Source of the DNA: Streptomyces sp. NBC_00249
GTDB taxonomy: Bacteria; Actinomycetota; Actinomycetes; Streptomycetales; Streptomycetaceae
Assembly (NCBI RefSeq): GCF_026342355.1
Contig: NZ_JAPEMV010000011.1
Coordinates: forward strand, 243,747 to 307,746
Length of the DNA: 64,000 bases
Reading direction: 5' to 3'
The translations under genes and the position numbers were made by a program. Positions 1 to 8,471 of the stretch are shown piece after piece; within the stretch, counting starts at the first letter, position 1; every line of letters begins with the position of its first letter. The notes under the pieces were generated by a model. The model had not been told where the DNA came from. It searched no databases and saw only the letters and a list, made by a program, of their open reading frames with translations.

Positions 1-248
1 GTGGCCTGAACTGGTGCGCAACGGTGGCGGGAACCGCAGTCCCGGCTGGTAAGCGGCTTCCCCTGACGCCGTGCGCTTGGCGGTCGTGGGCGTCGCACCA
101 GGCTGTGTGTGTAACAGGAAAGTATTAGGGGCGGTGAGGCGGAACGGTTCTCCGACCGGGCGGGTCATGGTGAACAGAAGCGCTCGCTCGTACCGACCCG
201 CAGCGACCCGAGCGGCCCACACCGCCAACCGATTCCGAGGAAGCAACG

Positions 249-950
249 ATGCGCGTTCACAAGCTCACCTTCGCAGCCCTGGCCGTTGCCGCCGGTCTCA
301 CGCTCACGGCGTGCCAGAACGGCGAAGACGGCGCGGCACAAGGCGGCCCGTCGTCCGCGTCCTCCGCCGCCTCCACCCCGCCCTCCTCCTCAACCCCGTC
401 CTCCCCGGGCGGCGGTTCGAGCCCGGGTGGTTCGGATCAGGGCGGCGGGAAGGGCTCCGCCGGGACGGGCTCCAACGGGAAGGGCACGGCTGCCGGTACA
501 GGCTCCACCGGCTCCACCGAGAACGCCAAGGCCGACAAGTGCCGCACCGACGACCTGGAGATCACGGCGATCGACAGCACCATCGGCGGCGACACCGACG
601 GTACCGTCGCGGTCCAGCTGAAGAACCGCGGCAGCCGGGACTGCACGCTCTCCGAGTACGCGGGCGTCGACCTGAAGACCAGCGCGGGGTCGCTGTCCGC
701 GCAGCGCACCGGCGAGCACCCCGGACCGGCCGTCCTCAAGAAGGGCGCGGCGATCTCCTTCGGCGTCACCTACCCGCTCAACACGTCGGGCGGCTCCGGC
801 GTCCGCGTCACGGGGCTCGTCGTGACCCCGCCGGACGAGACGAAGTCGGTCACCCTCGCCTGGCCGGGCGCCGCCACGCTGCCCGTCACGGACGGCACCG
901 GCTCCCCGGTCAAGGTCGGCCCGATCGGAAGCGCCGGCCAGGGCGGCTGA
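249..950 (+). CDS. DUF4232 lipoprotein
   Basis: Exported lipoprotein of 233 residues. An N-terminal signal peptide ends in the lipobox LTAC with Cys22 as the lipidation site. Residues 25-95 are a low-complexity Ser/Gly/Pro/Thr linker that would span the wall, and residues 95-225 form a DUF4232 domain with two cysteines (KCRT and RDCT) that could form a disulfide. A GAGGAA ribosome site lies just before the ATG. The biochemical role of DUF4232 proteins is unknown to me; they are abundant Streptomyces surface lipoproteins. It stands alone, with no operon partner. Confidence 0.85.
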   Translation: MRVHKLTFAALAVAAGLTLTACQNGEDGAAQGGPSSASSAASTPPSSSTPSSPGGGSSPGGSDQGGGKGSAGTGSNGKGTAAGTGSTGSTENAKADKCRTDDLEITAIDSTIGGDTDGTVAVQLKNRGSRDCTLSEYAGVDLKTSAGSLSAQRTGEHPGPAVLKKGAAISFGVTYPLNTSGGSGVRVTGLVVTPPDETKSVTLAWPGAATLPVTDGTGSPVKVGPIGSAGQGG

Positions 951-1152
951 CGCGCAGGAGCGTCGGCCGGCTCCCGGCGGGGTTCATGGACCGGCCACGC
1001 TGCGCACGAGGGCGCCCGAGCCCCCCTCGGGTAGCCGCGCGAGCATCACGTACGTGACCCGTACCGGCATCCTGTTCGGTGTTCGAGTCGGCTGGACTGG
1101 GATTGACCCTCGACCTGGTGGAGGGCACAGGGTTCTGGGTGTGGAGAGCGAG

Positions 1153-2235
1153 ATGCGCAGTATCGGTGAGATGGCCCGGGACAGTGGGCTGAGCGTGAGT
1201 GCCCTGCGGTTCTACGACGGCGCGGGTGTGCTGGTCCCGGCCTGGGTGGATCCGGTGAGCGGCTACCGCTGGTACGGCCCGGAGCAGCTCGAGGAGTCCC
1301 GGCTGCTGGCGCGGCTGCGCCGGGCCGGTATGCCGTTGGCGGACATCAGGCTGGTACTGGCCGGGTGGTCCGGTGCGGACACCGGCCTGGTGCGCAAGCT
1401 GCTCCAGGCGCACCTGCGCCGTCTCGAACTGGGACTGTCCGATGCCCGCAGCGAGTTCTCCACGATCCGATCGCTACTCGAACACAGGGAGAACCCCATG
1501 ACTTCGCCCCTCACCACGACCGTCCGCTCCGCTGTCTCCGCACGGGAGCTGGCAGCCGCGCTGGACGCCGTCCGCTTCGCCGCCAGTACCGATCCGGAGC
1601 TGCCGGTGCTCGGCGGTGTCCTGTTCGACATCGAGGGCGACGAGCTGCGCGTCGTGGCCACCGACCGGTACCGGATGGCTGTCGCACAGACCGGTACCAG
1701 CGGGCACGGCGGGCCCCGTGTCCAGGCCGTCGTGCCGTCGCCGCTCGCCGACGCCATGCGTGCGCTGCTGGGTGACGACGCGTCCGTACACCTCACGGTG
1801 GACGGTGACCGGGTGGCCCTGGAGGCGGGGGACCGTCAGGTGGCCGGCCAGTGCCTCGCCCACGACTTCCCCGACTACCGTCGCCTCCTCCGCCTGCCGG
1901 CGGGGCGTCGTGCCCTCGTCGACGTGCCGGCGTTCCGGAAGGCGGTGGAGACCGGCCCCGTCCGTGCGAGCGAGGTGCGTGATCACGACGCCGTGTCGCG
2001 TGAACTCAGCGTGCTCAAGGTGACGGCCGACGGTGTGGTGACCGTCTGCGAAGACGGTGACGACGACAAGGACCAGGTCGCCGTCAACCGCGAGTTCCTG
2101 CTGCACGCCCTCGCCGCCGGAGCCCGGGACCACCTGGTCCTGGAGTTCGGCGCCCCTACCGCACCCCTGGCGATCCGCCGGACCGACACCGAGGACACCT
2201 TCTCGATACTGATGCCGGTCCGGCTGGAGAGCTAG
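1153..2235 (+). CDS. MerR regulator fused to DNA polymerase sliding-clamp (DnaN-like) domains
   Basis: A 360-residue fusion. Residues 1-70 are a MerR winged helix-turn-helix (SIGEMARDSGLSVSALRFYD), and 70-108 a helical dimerisation stretch. From about 115 to the end the protein matches the second and third domains of the bacterial beta clamp: LGGVLFD...LRVVATDRYRMA in domain 2, FPDYRRLL at the start of domain 3, and a clamp-like C-terminus ending LMPVRLES. Clamp domain 1 is missing, so it cannot be a normal replication clamp. ATG 1153 has GGAGAG six bases upstream; a GTG at 1141 is the alternative. The family is annotated in Streptomyces as MerR regulators, but what the clamp half binds is unknown. 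It may act as a ligand or protein-binding module (inference). Confidence 0.85.
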   Translation: MRSIGEMARDSGLSVSALRFYDGAGVLVPAWVDPVSGYRWYGPEQLEESRLLARLRRAGMPLADIRLVLAGWSGADTGLVRKLLQAHLRRLELGLSDARSEFSTIRSLLEHRENPMTSPLTTTVRSAVSARELAAALDAVRFAASTDPELPVLGGVLFDIEGDELRVVATDRYRMAVAQTGTSGHGGPRVQAVVPSPLADAMRALLGDDASVHLTVDGDRVALEAGDRQVAGQCLAHDFPDYRRLLRLPAGRRALVDVPAFRKAVETGPVRASEVRDHDAVSRELSVLKVTADGVVTVCEDGDDDKDQVAVNREFLLHALAAGARDHLVLEFGAPTAPLAIRRTDTEDTFSILMPVRLES

Positions 2236-2286
2236 GCCGACAGGACCTAGGGGCCGCCCGGAGGTGACCGGCGGGGTGTACTTCGG

Positions 2287-2744
2287 GGTACACGCACGCC
2301 CAGTACGGCGAGTCGTTGCGCACCGAAGAGACCTGGTTGTTCCACTGCGTTGAGTAGCAGGTCCAGCTCGCCATCGACCTGCGCGACAACGACCCGGTAC
2401 GGCTGGAACTCGCGGAGGACGCGATACGCAACACCATGTCCAAGATCGTCGAGCAGCGTGGTGTGGGGCTCGCCGTGTCCGTGGACACCCGGTCACAGCC
2501 GGCCCGGGTGGACGACGCACTGACGAAGGCCATCGCCGACAGCGCCACGGAACTGGGTCTCCCCTGGCAGGCGCTGCCCAGCGGCGCCGGACACGATGCC
2601 CAGATCGTGGCGGGGAACGCCCCGATCGGAATGATCTTCGTCCCGAGCATCAACGGGCTCAGCCACGTCCCGGAGGAGGACACGGCCACGGCCGACCTGG
2701 CCGCGGGCGCCGAGGTCCTCTTGAGCACGGCCCTCAGGCTGTGA
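2287..2744 (+). pseudogene. Remnant of M20-family Zn-dependent amidohydrolase (allantoate/N-carbamoyl amidase type)
   Basis: The C-terminal third of an HyuC/AllC-type metal-dependent amidohydrolase is readable: VQLAIDLRDND at about 2360, then SGAGHDAQ with the metal/active-site His-Asp, and IFVPSINGLSHVPEE with the terminal metal-binding His. A TAG at 2356-2358 interrupts the frame between upstream QYGESLRTEE and the rest, and the whole N-terminal half is absent. The 102-residue open frame from 2436 could be translated, but it lacks most of the metal site, so I call it a decayed gene. Confidence 0.7.
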
Positions 2745-3193
2745 CGCCGCCCCCCTCCTGAGACGTGCCCCCGCGCCAGCCCCGGGGTGGGCGGTGGGGC
2801 GAGGTGCGGGGAGCCGGGTGCGGTCCCCGGTCCACGCGCGCTCAGCGCCGCGCCGCCGACGCACAGCGGAGTTGACCGCGGGGACGGCTTCGGGTCTCCT
2901 GCTGGGATGTCCACTTCGACCTACGCCTCTCCTGACCGCGTATGACCGGGTGGTGTGGTGGAGACGCACGTGAAGACGGCCCCGGCGTCTGGTGGCCCGC
3001 ACGGCGCAGAGATACGAGGCGGTCCAGCCGCGACCCAGGCCCGCCCCGACGCCCCGGCGCGTAGAACATTCACATGGGTCGGTGCGTACCGAGACGACGG
3101 CACCGTGAGCAAGGGCCGCCTGCCCTTCCCGTACTGGAACGGCTTGTGCATGGCCGTGTCGCGGGCGACGGTCTCCGCCTTACGATCTTCCCC
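2745..3193. other. Intergenic, no gene seen
   Basis: About 450 bases between the amidohydrolase remnant and the next gene. Reading frames here lack recognisable domains or good starts. Nothing else stands out. Confidence 0.5.
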
Positions 3194-4003
3194 ATGTCGA
3201 TCACATCCTCTTCCATACCTGTCCTGCAAGGGCGTGCGGCCGCTGTTCTGAGCTGGAAGCAGGGCGAGCTGGTTCTGGAGCGACGCGGCGAGACGTTGGA
3301 GATCCCGGCCAGGGCGGTCGCCCGCGTCCATGCCGAGGCGCGGTGCGTGACGGTCGAGTTGAGGGTGCTTGCGGGGGCGACGCCGTCCGTCCATCGGATC
3401 GAGGACGTGAGCGAGGCGGCGGCCGTCGTCTTCGCGGACGCCGTGAACGCGTTGCTGCCCGACCCGGTCGAGGAGGTCGACGGCGGGGCCCTGGTCGTGG
3501 TGCGCTCCTTCGCCAGAACCAGGTTGCAGAAGTTCCGGCGCACACTCGCGTGGTGTGTGCTCGGGGCGCTGGGCGGGGTCGTCGGCCTGTCCGTGGCCCT
3601 CACCGCCACGGCGGACGGTCCCGACGCGCAGGGCAGCGCTGTCGCCAGCGGGATCCTCGGTGGCCTCACCGTCCTGCTCATCGGGCTCTGCGTGCTGTTC
3701 ACGGGGCCGTCGTTCCACGAGCGCCGCCTGCGCCGGCACGGCGTGACGGTCTTCGCGGTGCGGACCGACAGACCGAGGGTGTACCAGTACGCGGACAGCA
3801 CCGGTACGACCCGTTACCTCTCGTATGTGAGTGCCGCACCGTCCGAACAGGTCAGTTACAACCCGCAGGACACGTCGGACGTGCTCGTACTCCGGACTCC
3901 GTTCGCACGGTTCCTCGACATCTCGGTGGCTTGGCTCTCCGCCCTCGCCGGGCTCTGCACCGCCCCGCTGACGATCTGGCTGGCCGTCAGCGCGCTCGGC
4001 TGA
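3194..4003 (+). CDS. Hypothetical membrane protein, three predicted membrane segments
   Basis: A 269-residue protein starting MSITSSSIPV. Residues 1-110 are soluble and resemble a PH-like or DUF3592-like surface (repeated hydrophobic/charged strands, no catalytic motif). Two hydrophobic segments follow at about 118-140 and 152-175, and a third closes the protein (ISVAWLSALAGLCTAPLTIW). I do not recognise the family. The longer frame back to 3074 has a less typical N-terminus, so ATG 3194 is preferred. No obvious operon partner; the next gene begins about 110 bases on. Confidence 0.78.
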   Translation: MSITSSSIPVLQGRAAAVLSWKQGELVLERRGETLEIPARAVARVHAEARCVTVELRVLAGATPSVHRIEDVSEAAAVVFADAVNALLPDPVEEVDGGALVVVRSFARTRLQKFRRTLAWCVLGALGGVVGLSVALTATADGPDAQGSAVASGILGGLTVLLIGLCVLFTGPSFHERRLRRHGVTVFAVRTDRPRVYQYADSTGTTRYLSYVSAAPSEQVSYNPQDTSDVLVLRTPFARFLDISVAWLSALAGLCTAPLTIWLAVSALG

Positions 4004-4111
4004 CCCACGCGCGGGAGTCCGACATCCGGCCCGCGGGCAGCGGATGAAAACACGTTGGCCGGTCCGCCACGGAGCTGCGACGATGCCCCCTGTTTCGCTA
4101 GCGGAGGACAT

Positions 4112-5218
4112 TTGTTCGTTTTCGTGTGTGCCGGGTGCGGCGCCAGGCTGACCATCCCGCTGTCCCAGGTCGCTCTGCCGGCCCACGCCCATCAGAAGTA
4201 CGGGAACGGGATTCAGCTCCCGGTGCTCATGGAGTCGGGCACGTTCGCCGTGGAACCGGAGCCCTGGGGGCCACCGTGGCGGAGGTGGGAGGATATCGGT
4301 CCAGACGAGGCGGCGGCCCGCGGCATTTACGCTCCTGTCTACGCCTTGTCCGATGCCGAGTCCGGCACGATTGTTATCGCCCCGGGGGATGCGCGCGGCA
4401 CCGTGCTCGTCCCGGAGGAAGCCGGCGGCTACTGCTGCGGCCTCGACTGGGGTGACGGCCCCAACATGGCCTGCGAGGCGTGCGGCCTGCCCGTGGCGAG
4501 CCGGATCGACGACTGCTCACTCTGGCAGGCGGTCTGGCTCGCGCCGGACGCCGTGCACCGCCTCCCCGTCGACGAGGCCGACACCGCAACGCTCTCCTGG
4601 GCGGAAGTATTGGTGGAGGGCAAAGCCACACCCCCGATCGTGCCGATCGCCAGATGGGGTTCGCTGCTCGGGTTGGACCACTGGTGGTCATGGAACCCGC
4701 AATGGGAGGCGGCAGCCGGCCGGGCCCTGGCCCACCTGCTGGCAGCCTCGGACGGCCAGCCGGTGACCGTCCCGCACGGCCTGATCGCGGAAGTCTTCCA
4801 ACGCACCCTCGACGCCCTGCTGCCCGCGGTCCAGCCCGCGCGGCGCGCCGTTCTGGCCGGACCGGGACTGTCCGTCCCCGAAATGGACGCCGACATCATC
4901 CTCGTGCCGATCCACCCGCAGACGGGGGAACCCTGGAGCCCGGCCGGCCCGGCCGCATCGGCGTACCCCGTGCCGCTGCCGTTCGGCGTGTGGATGTGGA
5001 TGGCCTTCCCCGAACCAGGCCTACCCCTCCCCGCCTCGGGAACCATGCCCGACGGCGTCCTCCGCGACGACCCGCCCACACCGCGTCCCCATCACCTGTT
5101 CCGGGCCGACTCGGGCACCTTCCGGCACACGCTGGTCCGGTTGCCCGCCGTCCGAAGTCCGTGGCTGCGCGAGATCCTCGAGAACCTCACGCACCACATG
5201 CGCGCCGGCCTCTTCTAG
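4112..5218 (+). CDS. Hypothetical protein with N-terminal zinc-ribbon-like CxxC
   Basis: About 368 residues, cytosolic, tryptophan- and proline-rich. The extreme N-terminus carries FVCAGCGARLTIPL, a CxxC knuckle, and a second pair occurs at YCCGLDW...ACEACGLP near residue 115-130, so a four-cysteine zinc site is plausible. No catalytic motif is recognised. I place the start at TTG 4112 because GGAGG lies at 4103-4107 and the cysteine motif then starts at residue 6; the longer frame to 4055 lacks a ribosome site. Similar unnamed proteins are common in Streptomyces. Confidence 0.72.
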   Translation: MFVFVCAGCGARLTIPLSQVALPAHAHQKYGNGIQLPVLMESGTFAVEPEPWGPPWRRWEDIGPDEAAARGIYAPVYALSDAESGTIVIAPGDARGTVLVPEEAGGYCCGLDWGDGPNMACEACGLPVASRIDDCSLWQAVWLAPDAVHRLPVDEADTATLSWAEVLVEGKATPPIVPIARWGSLLGLDHWWSWNPQWEAAAGRALAHLLAASDGQPVTVPHGLIAEVFQRTLDALLPAVQPARRAVLAGPGLSVPEMDADIILVPIHPQTGEPWSPAGPAASAYPVPLPFGVWMWMAFPEPGLPLPASGTMPDGVLRDDPPTPRPHHLFRADSGTFRHTLVRLPAVRSPWLREILENLTHHMRAGLF

Positions 5219-5299
5219 CCGACTGACAGAGGATGCCGGTACCCGCTCTCCGGGGCTGCCGCAATCGAACAGCTGACGAACCCGCCGAAGAGGCACGCG

Positions 5300-5923
5300 T
5301 TAGACGTGCACCTCGGACGGGAAGCCGGTCCAGCGCAGCTCGGGGGGCAGATGCCCCATGTCGTTGGAGATGAGGACAGAGGCCGGCCGAACGGGCGCGT
5401 ACCGGATGACCGTGAGTGCGGCGTTGCCGTGGTTGAGGCCGAGCCAGCGCCATTGCGGCGCGTGCATGGCGTCCCGGACGAGCCAGGCGACCAGGAAGTT
5501 GTGGGTGACGACCAGTTCGTGCCGGTCCTCCTCACCCTCCACCGGCCCGGTGAACACGTCCAGCGCCTGCCGGGCCAGCGCAGGTCCGTGCTCCCGCTCC
5601 TCCTCAGAGGCACCGGCGAGAAAGCGGAGGAAGAAGTCTGCGGATTCTGCCGGAAGCTCGTCCCTCACTGGCGTGTAAGGAACGTAGTCACCAGCGACTT
5701 CCGAGACGCGCAGGGGAACGTTCTCGAGCTGGTCGCCGATCAGACGTGCGGTCTGCTCTGCCCGGGGCAGCGGGCCATGGTGAACCGCTGCGAGAGGGAT
5801 GCCCCGGAGCCGCCGGCCGAGCAGCACGGCTTGCCGCCGGCCGCCTTCCGTCAGCCCGCTCTCCTCCGACGCTGCCTCACCGTGCCGAACCAGATAGAGG
5901 TAACGAGTAGCCGTGCCGGTCAT
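5300..5923 (-). CDS. Histidine phosphatase (phosphoglycerate-mutase superfamily)
   Basis: Two-histidine phosphatase of 207 residues. The catalytic RHGEA motif (phospho-acceptor His with its Arg) lies about 12 residues from the N-terminus, the second catalytic His is in VVTHNFLVAW near residue 145, and the family Arg/Glu region LPRAEQTARLI lies in between. ATG 5923 follows GAGGAG, which rules out the slightly longer frame. These enzymes dephosphorylate small metabolites or proteins; the substrate cannot be read from sequence. It converges on the zinc-ribbon gene. Confidence 0.92.
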   Translation of the reverse strand: MTGTATRYLYLVRHGEAASEESGLTEGGRRQAVLLGRRLRGIPLAAVHHGPLPRAEQTARLIGDQLENVPLRVSEVAGDYVPYTPVRDELPAESADFFLRFLAGASEEEREHGPALARQALDVFTGPVEGEEDRHELVVTHNFLVAWLVRDAMHAPQWRWLGLNHGNAALTVIRYAPVRPASVLISNDMGHLPPELRWTGFPSEVHV

Positions 5924-6119
5924 CGCGAACTCCTCTGCGCCCACTAACGATCTTGCGCATCAAGGGACGCTGCATCCTCCGGCGCCGGTTCCCGGCGAGG
6001 GACTTCCGAGTTCGGTGTGGACGACGACCCCACCGAACGGTCAGAAGGTGCCCCACCGTCGGCCGGGCGGTCGGCGAGTTCGCGGGCGGCCAGCCGGAGT
6101 TCGCCGAGCCGCATGATCT

Positions 6120-6555
6120 CGGGGTGGGTCCACGGTTCATCGGCCTCAGCTACCTGCTCGCGCCGCAGGCCACCGCCCCCGACTTCGGCATTCCGACCTG
6201 GCCGCAGCACGACGGCGCCGCCTTCCTCGCGGTCAAGGGCGTGCGGGACATCGCGACGGGCCTGGTCGTCCTGGCGCTGCTGCTCACCGGACACCGGCGG
6301 GCGCTCGGCTGGGCGATGGCGGCGATCGCCTTCGTTCCCGCCGGCGACATGGTGATCGTCCTGACCAGCGGCGGACCCGCGGGCACGGCGTACGGGGTCC
6401 ACGGGTTCACGGCCCTGGCCGTCGCGGTCACCGCCGGGCTGCTGCTGCGCGAACGCCCGTCCGCAACGACAAGGACGGCGACGGCATCGCCTGCGACAAG
6501 TAACCCCAACTCCCGTGCGGCCGAACGGCAGGTTCGGCCCCACGAGGTGGCGTGA
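6120..6555 (+). pseudogene. DUF4267 membrane protein remnant joined to an excalibur-type tail
   Basis: From about 6129 the frame reads as a DUF4267 small membrane protein (FIGLSYLL, VKGVRDIATGLVVLALLL, three hydrophobic segments). The N-terminal start of the family is not found; upstream codons to 5953 look like noise. In the +1 frame the end of the same stretch reads VRNDKDGDGIACDK then stop at 6504, which matches the end of an excalibur calcium-binding domain (DxDxDGxxC). So two unrelated gene ends appear spliced together. A second DUF4267 copy occurs near 50.6 kb. Whether the open frame is still expressed is unclear. Confidence 0.5.
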
Positions 6556-6561
6556 CGGAGT

Positions 6562-7089
6562 TCACGGCCGGTCCGGGACGCCGAGCGGCACGGTGAACCG
6601 CGACTGCCAGCCTTCCTCCGTCAGCACCACCAGCTGGACCGCCGCCGCACGGGTGCGCAGCGGCAGCAGGCTGCCGATCGCGGCGCGGACACGGGCGGCA
6701 GCCGTCGGGTCGTCCGCACCCATGGCGACCGTGACATGGGCGGCGGGCCGCGCCCCGAAGCGGCCCCTGTACGGGCGCAGCCCGGGCCACTGGGCGCGGA
6801 ACGCGTCGACGATCGGCTGGAGCCCCGGAACGGTGACGGCGACGGAGCCGGACGCCGTCACGACCTCCTCCAAGAGCAGATCAGCTGCCGGGGAACTCGC
6901 CGCGAGGGAACGCACGTCCTTCTCGTCCTGACCTGTCAGCGCCGATTCCGGCACGAACGGGTAGAGGAGCGAGACGTGCGCCGGCACCCCACGACGCACC
7001 AGAGCCGGGTCGATACGCGACGCGGCATCGAGGAGCGGGGCGGCATCGGGCAGGACGATGACGACGGCAGTGGTCCCTGGCTCTGGCAC
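6562..7089 (-). CDS. 2'-5' RNA ligase-like 2H phosphoesterase
   Basis: A 175-residue protein with both signature motifs of the 2H superfamily: HVSLLYPF near residue 37 and HVTVAMG near residue 116, each H-x-[ST]-x. These two His/Thr pairs form the active site that opens or joins 2',5' or cyclic phosphodiester bonds in RNA or nucleotides. The start is taken as GTG 7089 because the conserved first strand (VVIVLP) then sits near residue 10; no strong ribosome site is seen. It follows the RpiB-like gene on the same strand with a gap of about 60 bases. Confidence 0.8.
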   Translation of the reverse strand: MPEPGTTAVVIVLPDAAPLLDAASRIDPALVRRGVPAHVSLLYPFVPESALTGQDEKDVRSLAASSPAADLLLEEVVTASGSVAVTVPGLQPIVDAFRAQWPGLRPYRGRFGARPAAHVTVAMGADDPTAAARVRAAIGSLLPLRTRAAAVQLVVLTEEGWQSRFTVPLGVPDRP

Positions 7090-7148
7090 GCCGTCATCAT
7101 CGCAGGCCGGGCAAGATCCGGAAGAGACGGCCTGGAAGCCCTGGATGG

Positions 7149-7598
7149 CTAGGCTCTGGTGTTGTCGAGCCGTTCGATGCGCGCCACGTTTTCCCGGTCC
7201 TCGGGGTCCGTGCTCGCCGCGGCGGCGAACCAGGCGTCGAGGATCTCCTTGAGGAGCGGTTCCGAGGTCAGGCGCAGGCTGAGGGCGAGTGCGTTGGCGT
7301 CGTTCCAGCGGCGCGCACCGTTCGCGGTGTAGGCGTCCGTGCACAGGGCCGCGCGTACGCCGGGCACCTTGTTCGCGGCGATCGACGCGCCCGTACCGGT
7401 CCAGCAGCACACGACTGCCATGTCGGCGTTTCCGGCGGCGACCTCGCGGGCCGCCGCTTCCGAGCAGGCGGCCCACTGCGGATCGTCGCCGGGGCTCAGC
7501 GCCCCGTACGCCACCACGTCGTGTCCGCGGTCGCGCAGTTGCCCGAGGAGGGCGCGAGCCACGGGTTCGTCCATGTCCGAGGAAACACAGATCCGCAT
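7149..7598 (-). CDS. RpiB/LacAB-family sugar-phosphate isomerase
   Basis: 149 residues, the usual length of the RpiB/LacA/LacB family. The N-terminal nucleotide/sugar phosphate region (MRICVSSDMDEPVA), a cysteine-containing loop (VVCCWTGTGASIAANK, compare the GTGxG...NK of RpiB) and the RAALCTD segment are present. Family members interconvert ribose/allose 5- or 6-phosphates by an enediol mechanism. True RpiB enzymes have Asp-His residues near the N-terminus; here they are partly changed, so the substrate may differ. Upstream of the 2H phosphoesterase and possibly co-transcribed. Confidence 0.84.
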   Translation of the reverse strand: MRICVSSDMDEPVARALLGQLRDRGHDVVAYGALSPGDDPQWAACSEAAAREVAAGNADMAVVCCWTGTGASIAANKVPGVRAALCTDAYTANGARRWNDANALALSLRLTSEPLLKEILDAWFAAAASTDPEDRENVARIERLDNTRA

Positions 7599-7735
7599 GC
7601 CCCGACACTATCGGCCCCGGCCGCCCCGCCTCGCGGGCATCATGCGGAGCGCCCATGCTGAGTAGGAGGGCGCCGTCGTCCTGAGACTTGTCCTTCCGAG
7701 GGCCGAACGAAGGCGCCTGAGAGGAGGAGGAAGTC

Positions 7736-7942
7736 ATGCGCTTGCGAAGAATCCTGGGCCTCGCCCTGGCCGCGGCAACCCTTGCAGGCATGAGCGCCGT
7801 CGGCGCTGTCAGCACCGCGGCCGCCTCGTCTCCGAACATCAGCAGGGACGACTGCACGGCCGCCGACGGGCAGATCACAGGACGCCCTTACGGCGGCTAC
7901 GTCTGCACGCTGCCTGACGGGACCACACAGGCGATCACTTGA
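7736..7942 (+). CDS. Small secreted protein
   Basis: A 68-residue exported peptide. Residues 1-31 are a typical Sec signal (MRLRRILGLALAAATLAGMS, cleavage near AAASS). The 37-residue mature part carries two cysteines (DDCTA and YVCTL) likely to form one disulfide. An excellent GGAGGAGGAAG ribosome site precedes ATG. Function unknown; such peptides are common in Streptomyces exoproteomes. Confidence 0.75.
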   Translation: MRLRRILGLALAAATLAGMSAVGAVSTAAASSPNISRDDCTAADGQITGRPYGGYVCTLPDGTTQAIT

Positions 7943-8471
7943 TCAGCTGATCAGCCGCCGCACGGCCGGGTGACCAGCCCGACCGGTGCGCCCGGCGTGG
8001 TGCGTACGGGGCGACGGCCCCGGATCCCGTGCGGGGTGGATCGCCCACGCCCGTCTCGACACCGCCACTCGTGATCGTGGACGCCGACCGCCTCGAAGCC
8101 CGGGCCGTCACCGCTTCGAGGCGGTCCGCGACGTCGTGAACACCGCGCTCACGGTCGTCCACCGTCCCGTCTGAGCCCAGACCGCCCCCTCCGCCCCCTC
8201 CGCCCCTCCGCCCCCTCCGGGACCACGAGACGGGCACAACAGCACGACCACGGAGCCGACCGGCACGCCGCACCGCCGGTCGGCTTCGCCGTGCTCATCG
8301 ACGACCCCGGGGAGGACTCCGCCCTTCGGCCCATCAAGGGCACCGGCCAGAACGCCGAAAAGGATCAAGCGGAGTCGCCCCACCCCAGCGTTCCGGCACT
8401 CCTCCGCGCCCCAGGCCGCCCCGATGACGGCGGTTCCGTACCCCGGCCGCCAGGCCCGGAGGAGATCCCGC
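7943..8471. other. Intergenic region with a CT-rich tandem tract
   Basis: About 530 bases without a convincing gene. At 8181-8220 the plus strand carries imperfect tandem copies of CCGCCCCCT, a pyrimidine tract that may form unusual structure or be replication slippage. The end of the region contains the GGAGGAG ribosome site of the next gene. Confidence 0.5.

Noticed and set aside
2921..4192. 423-codon minus frame
   Set aside because: Shadow of the membrane protein gene, no motif or ribosome site.
8181..8220. CT-rich tandem copies, looked at as a CRISPR or regulatory repeat
   Set aside because: Units are contiguous without spacers and simple in composition; slippage tract.
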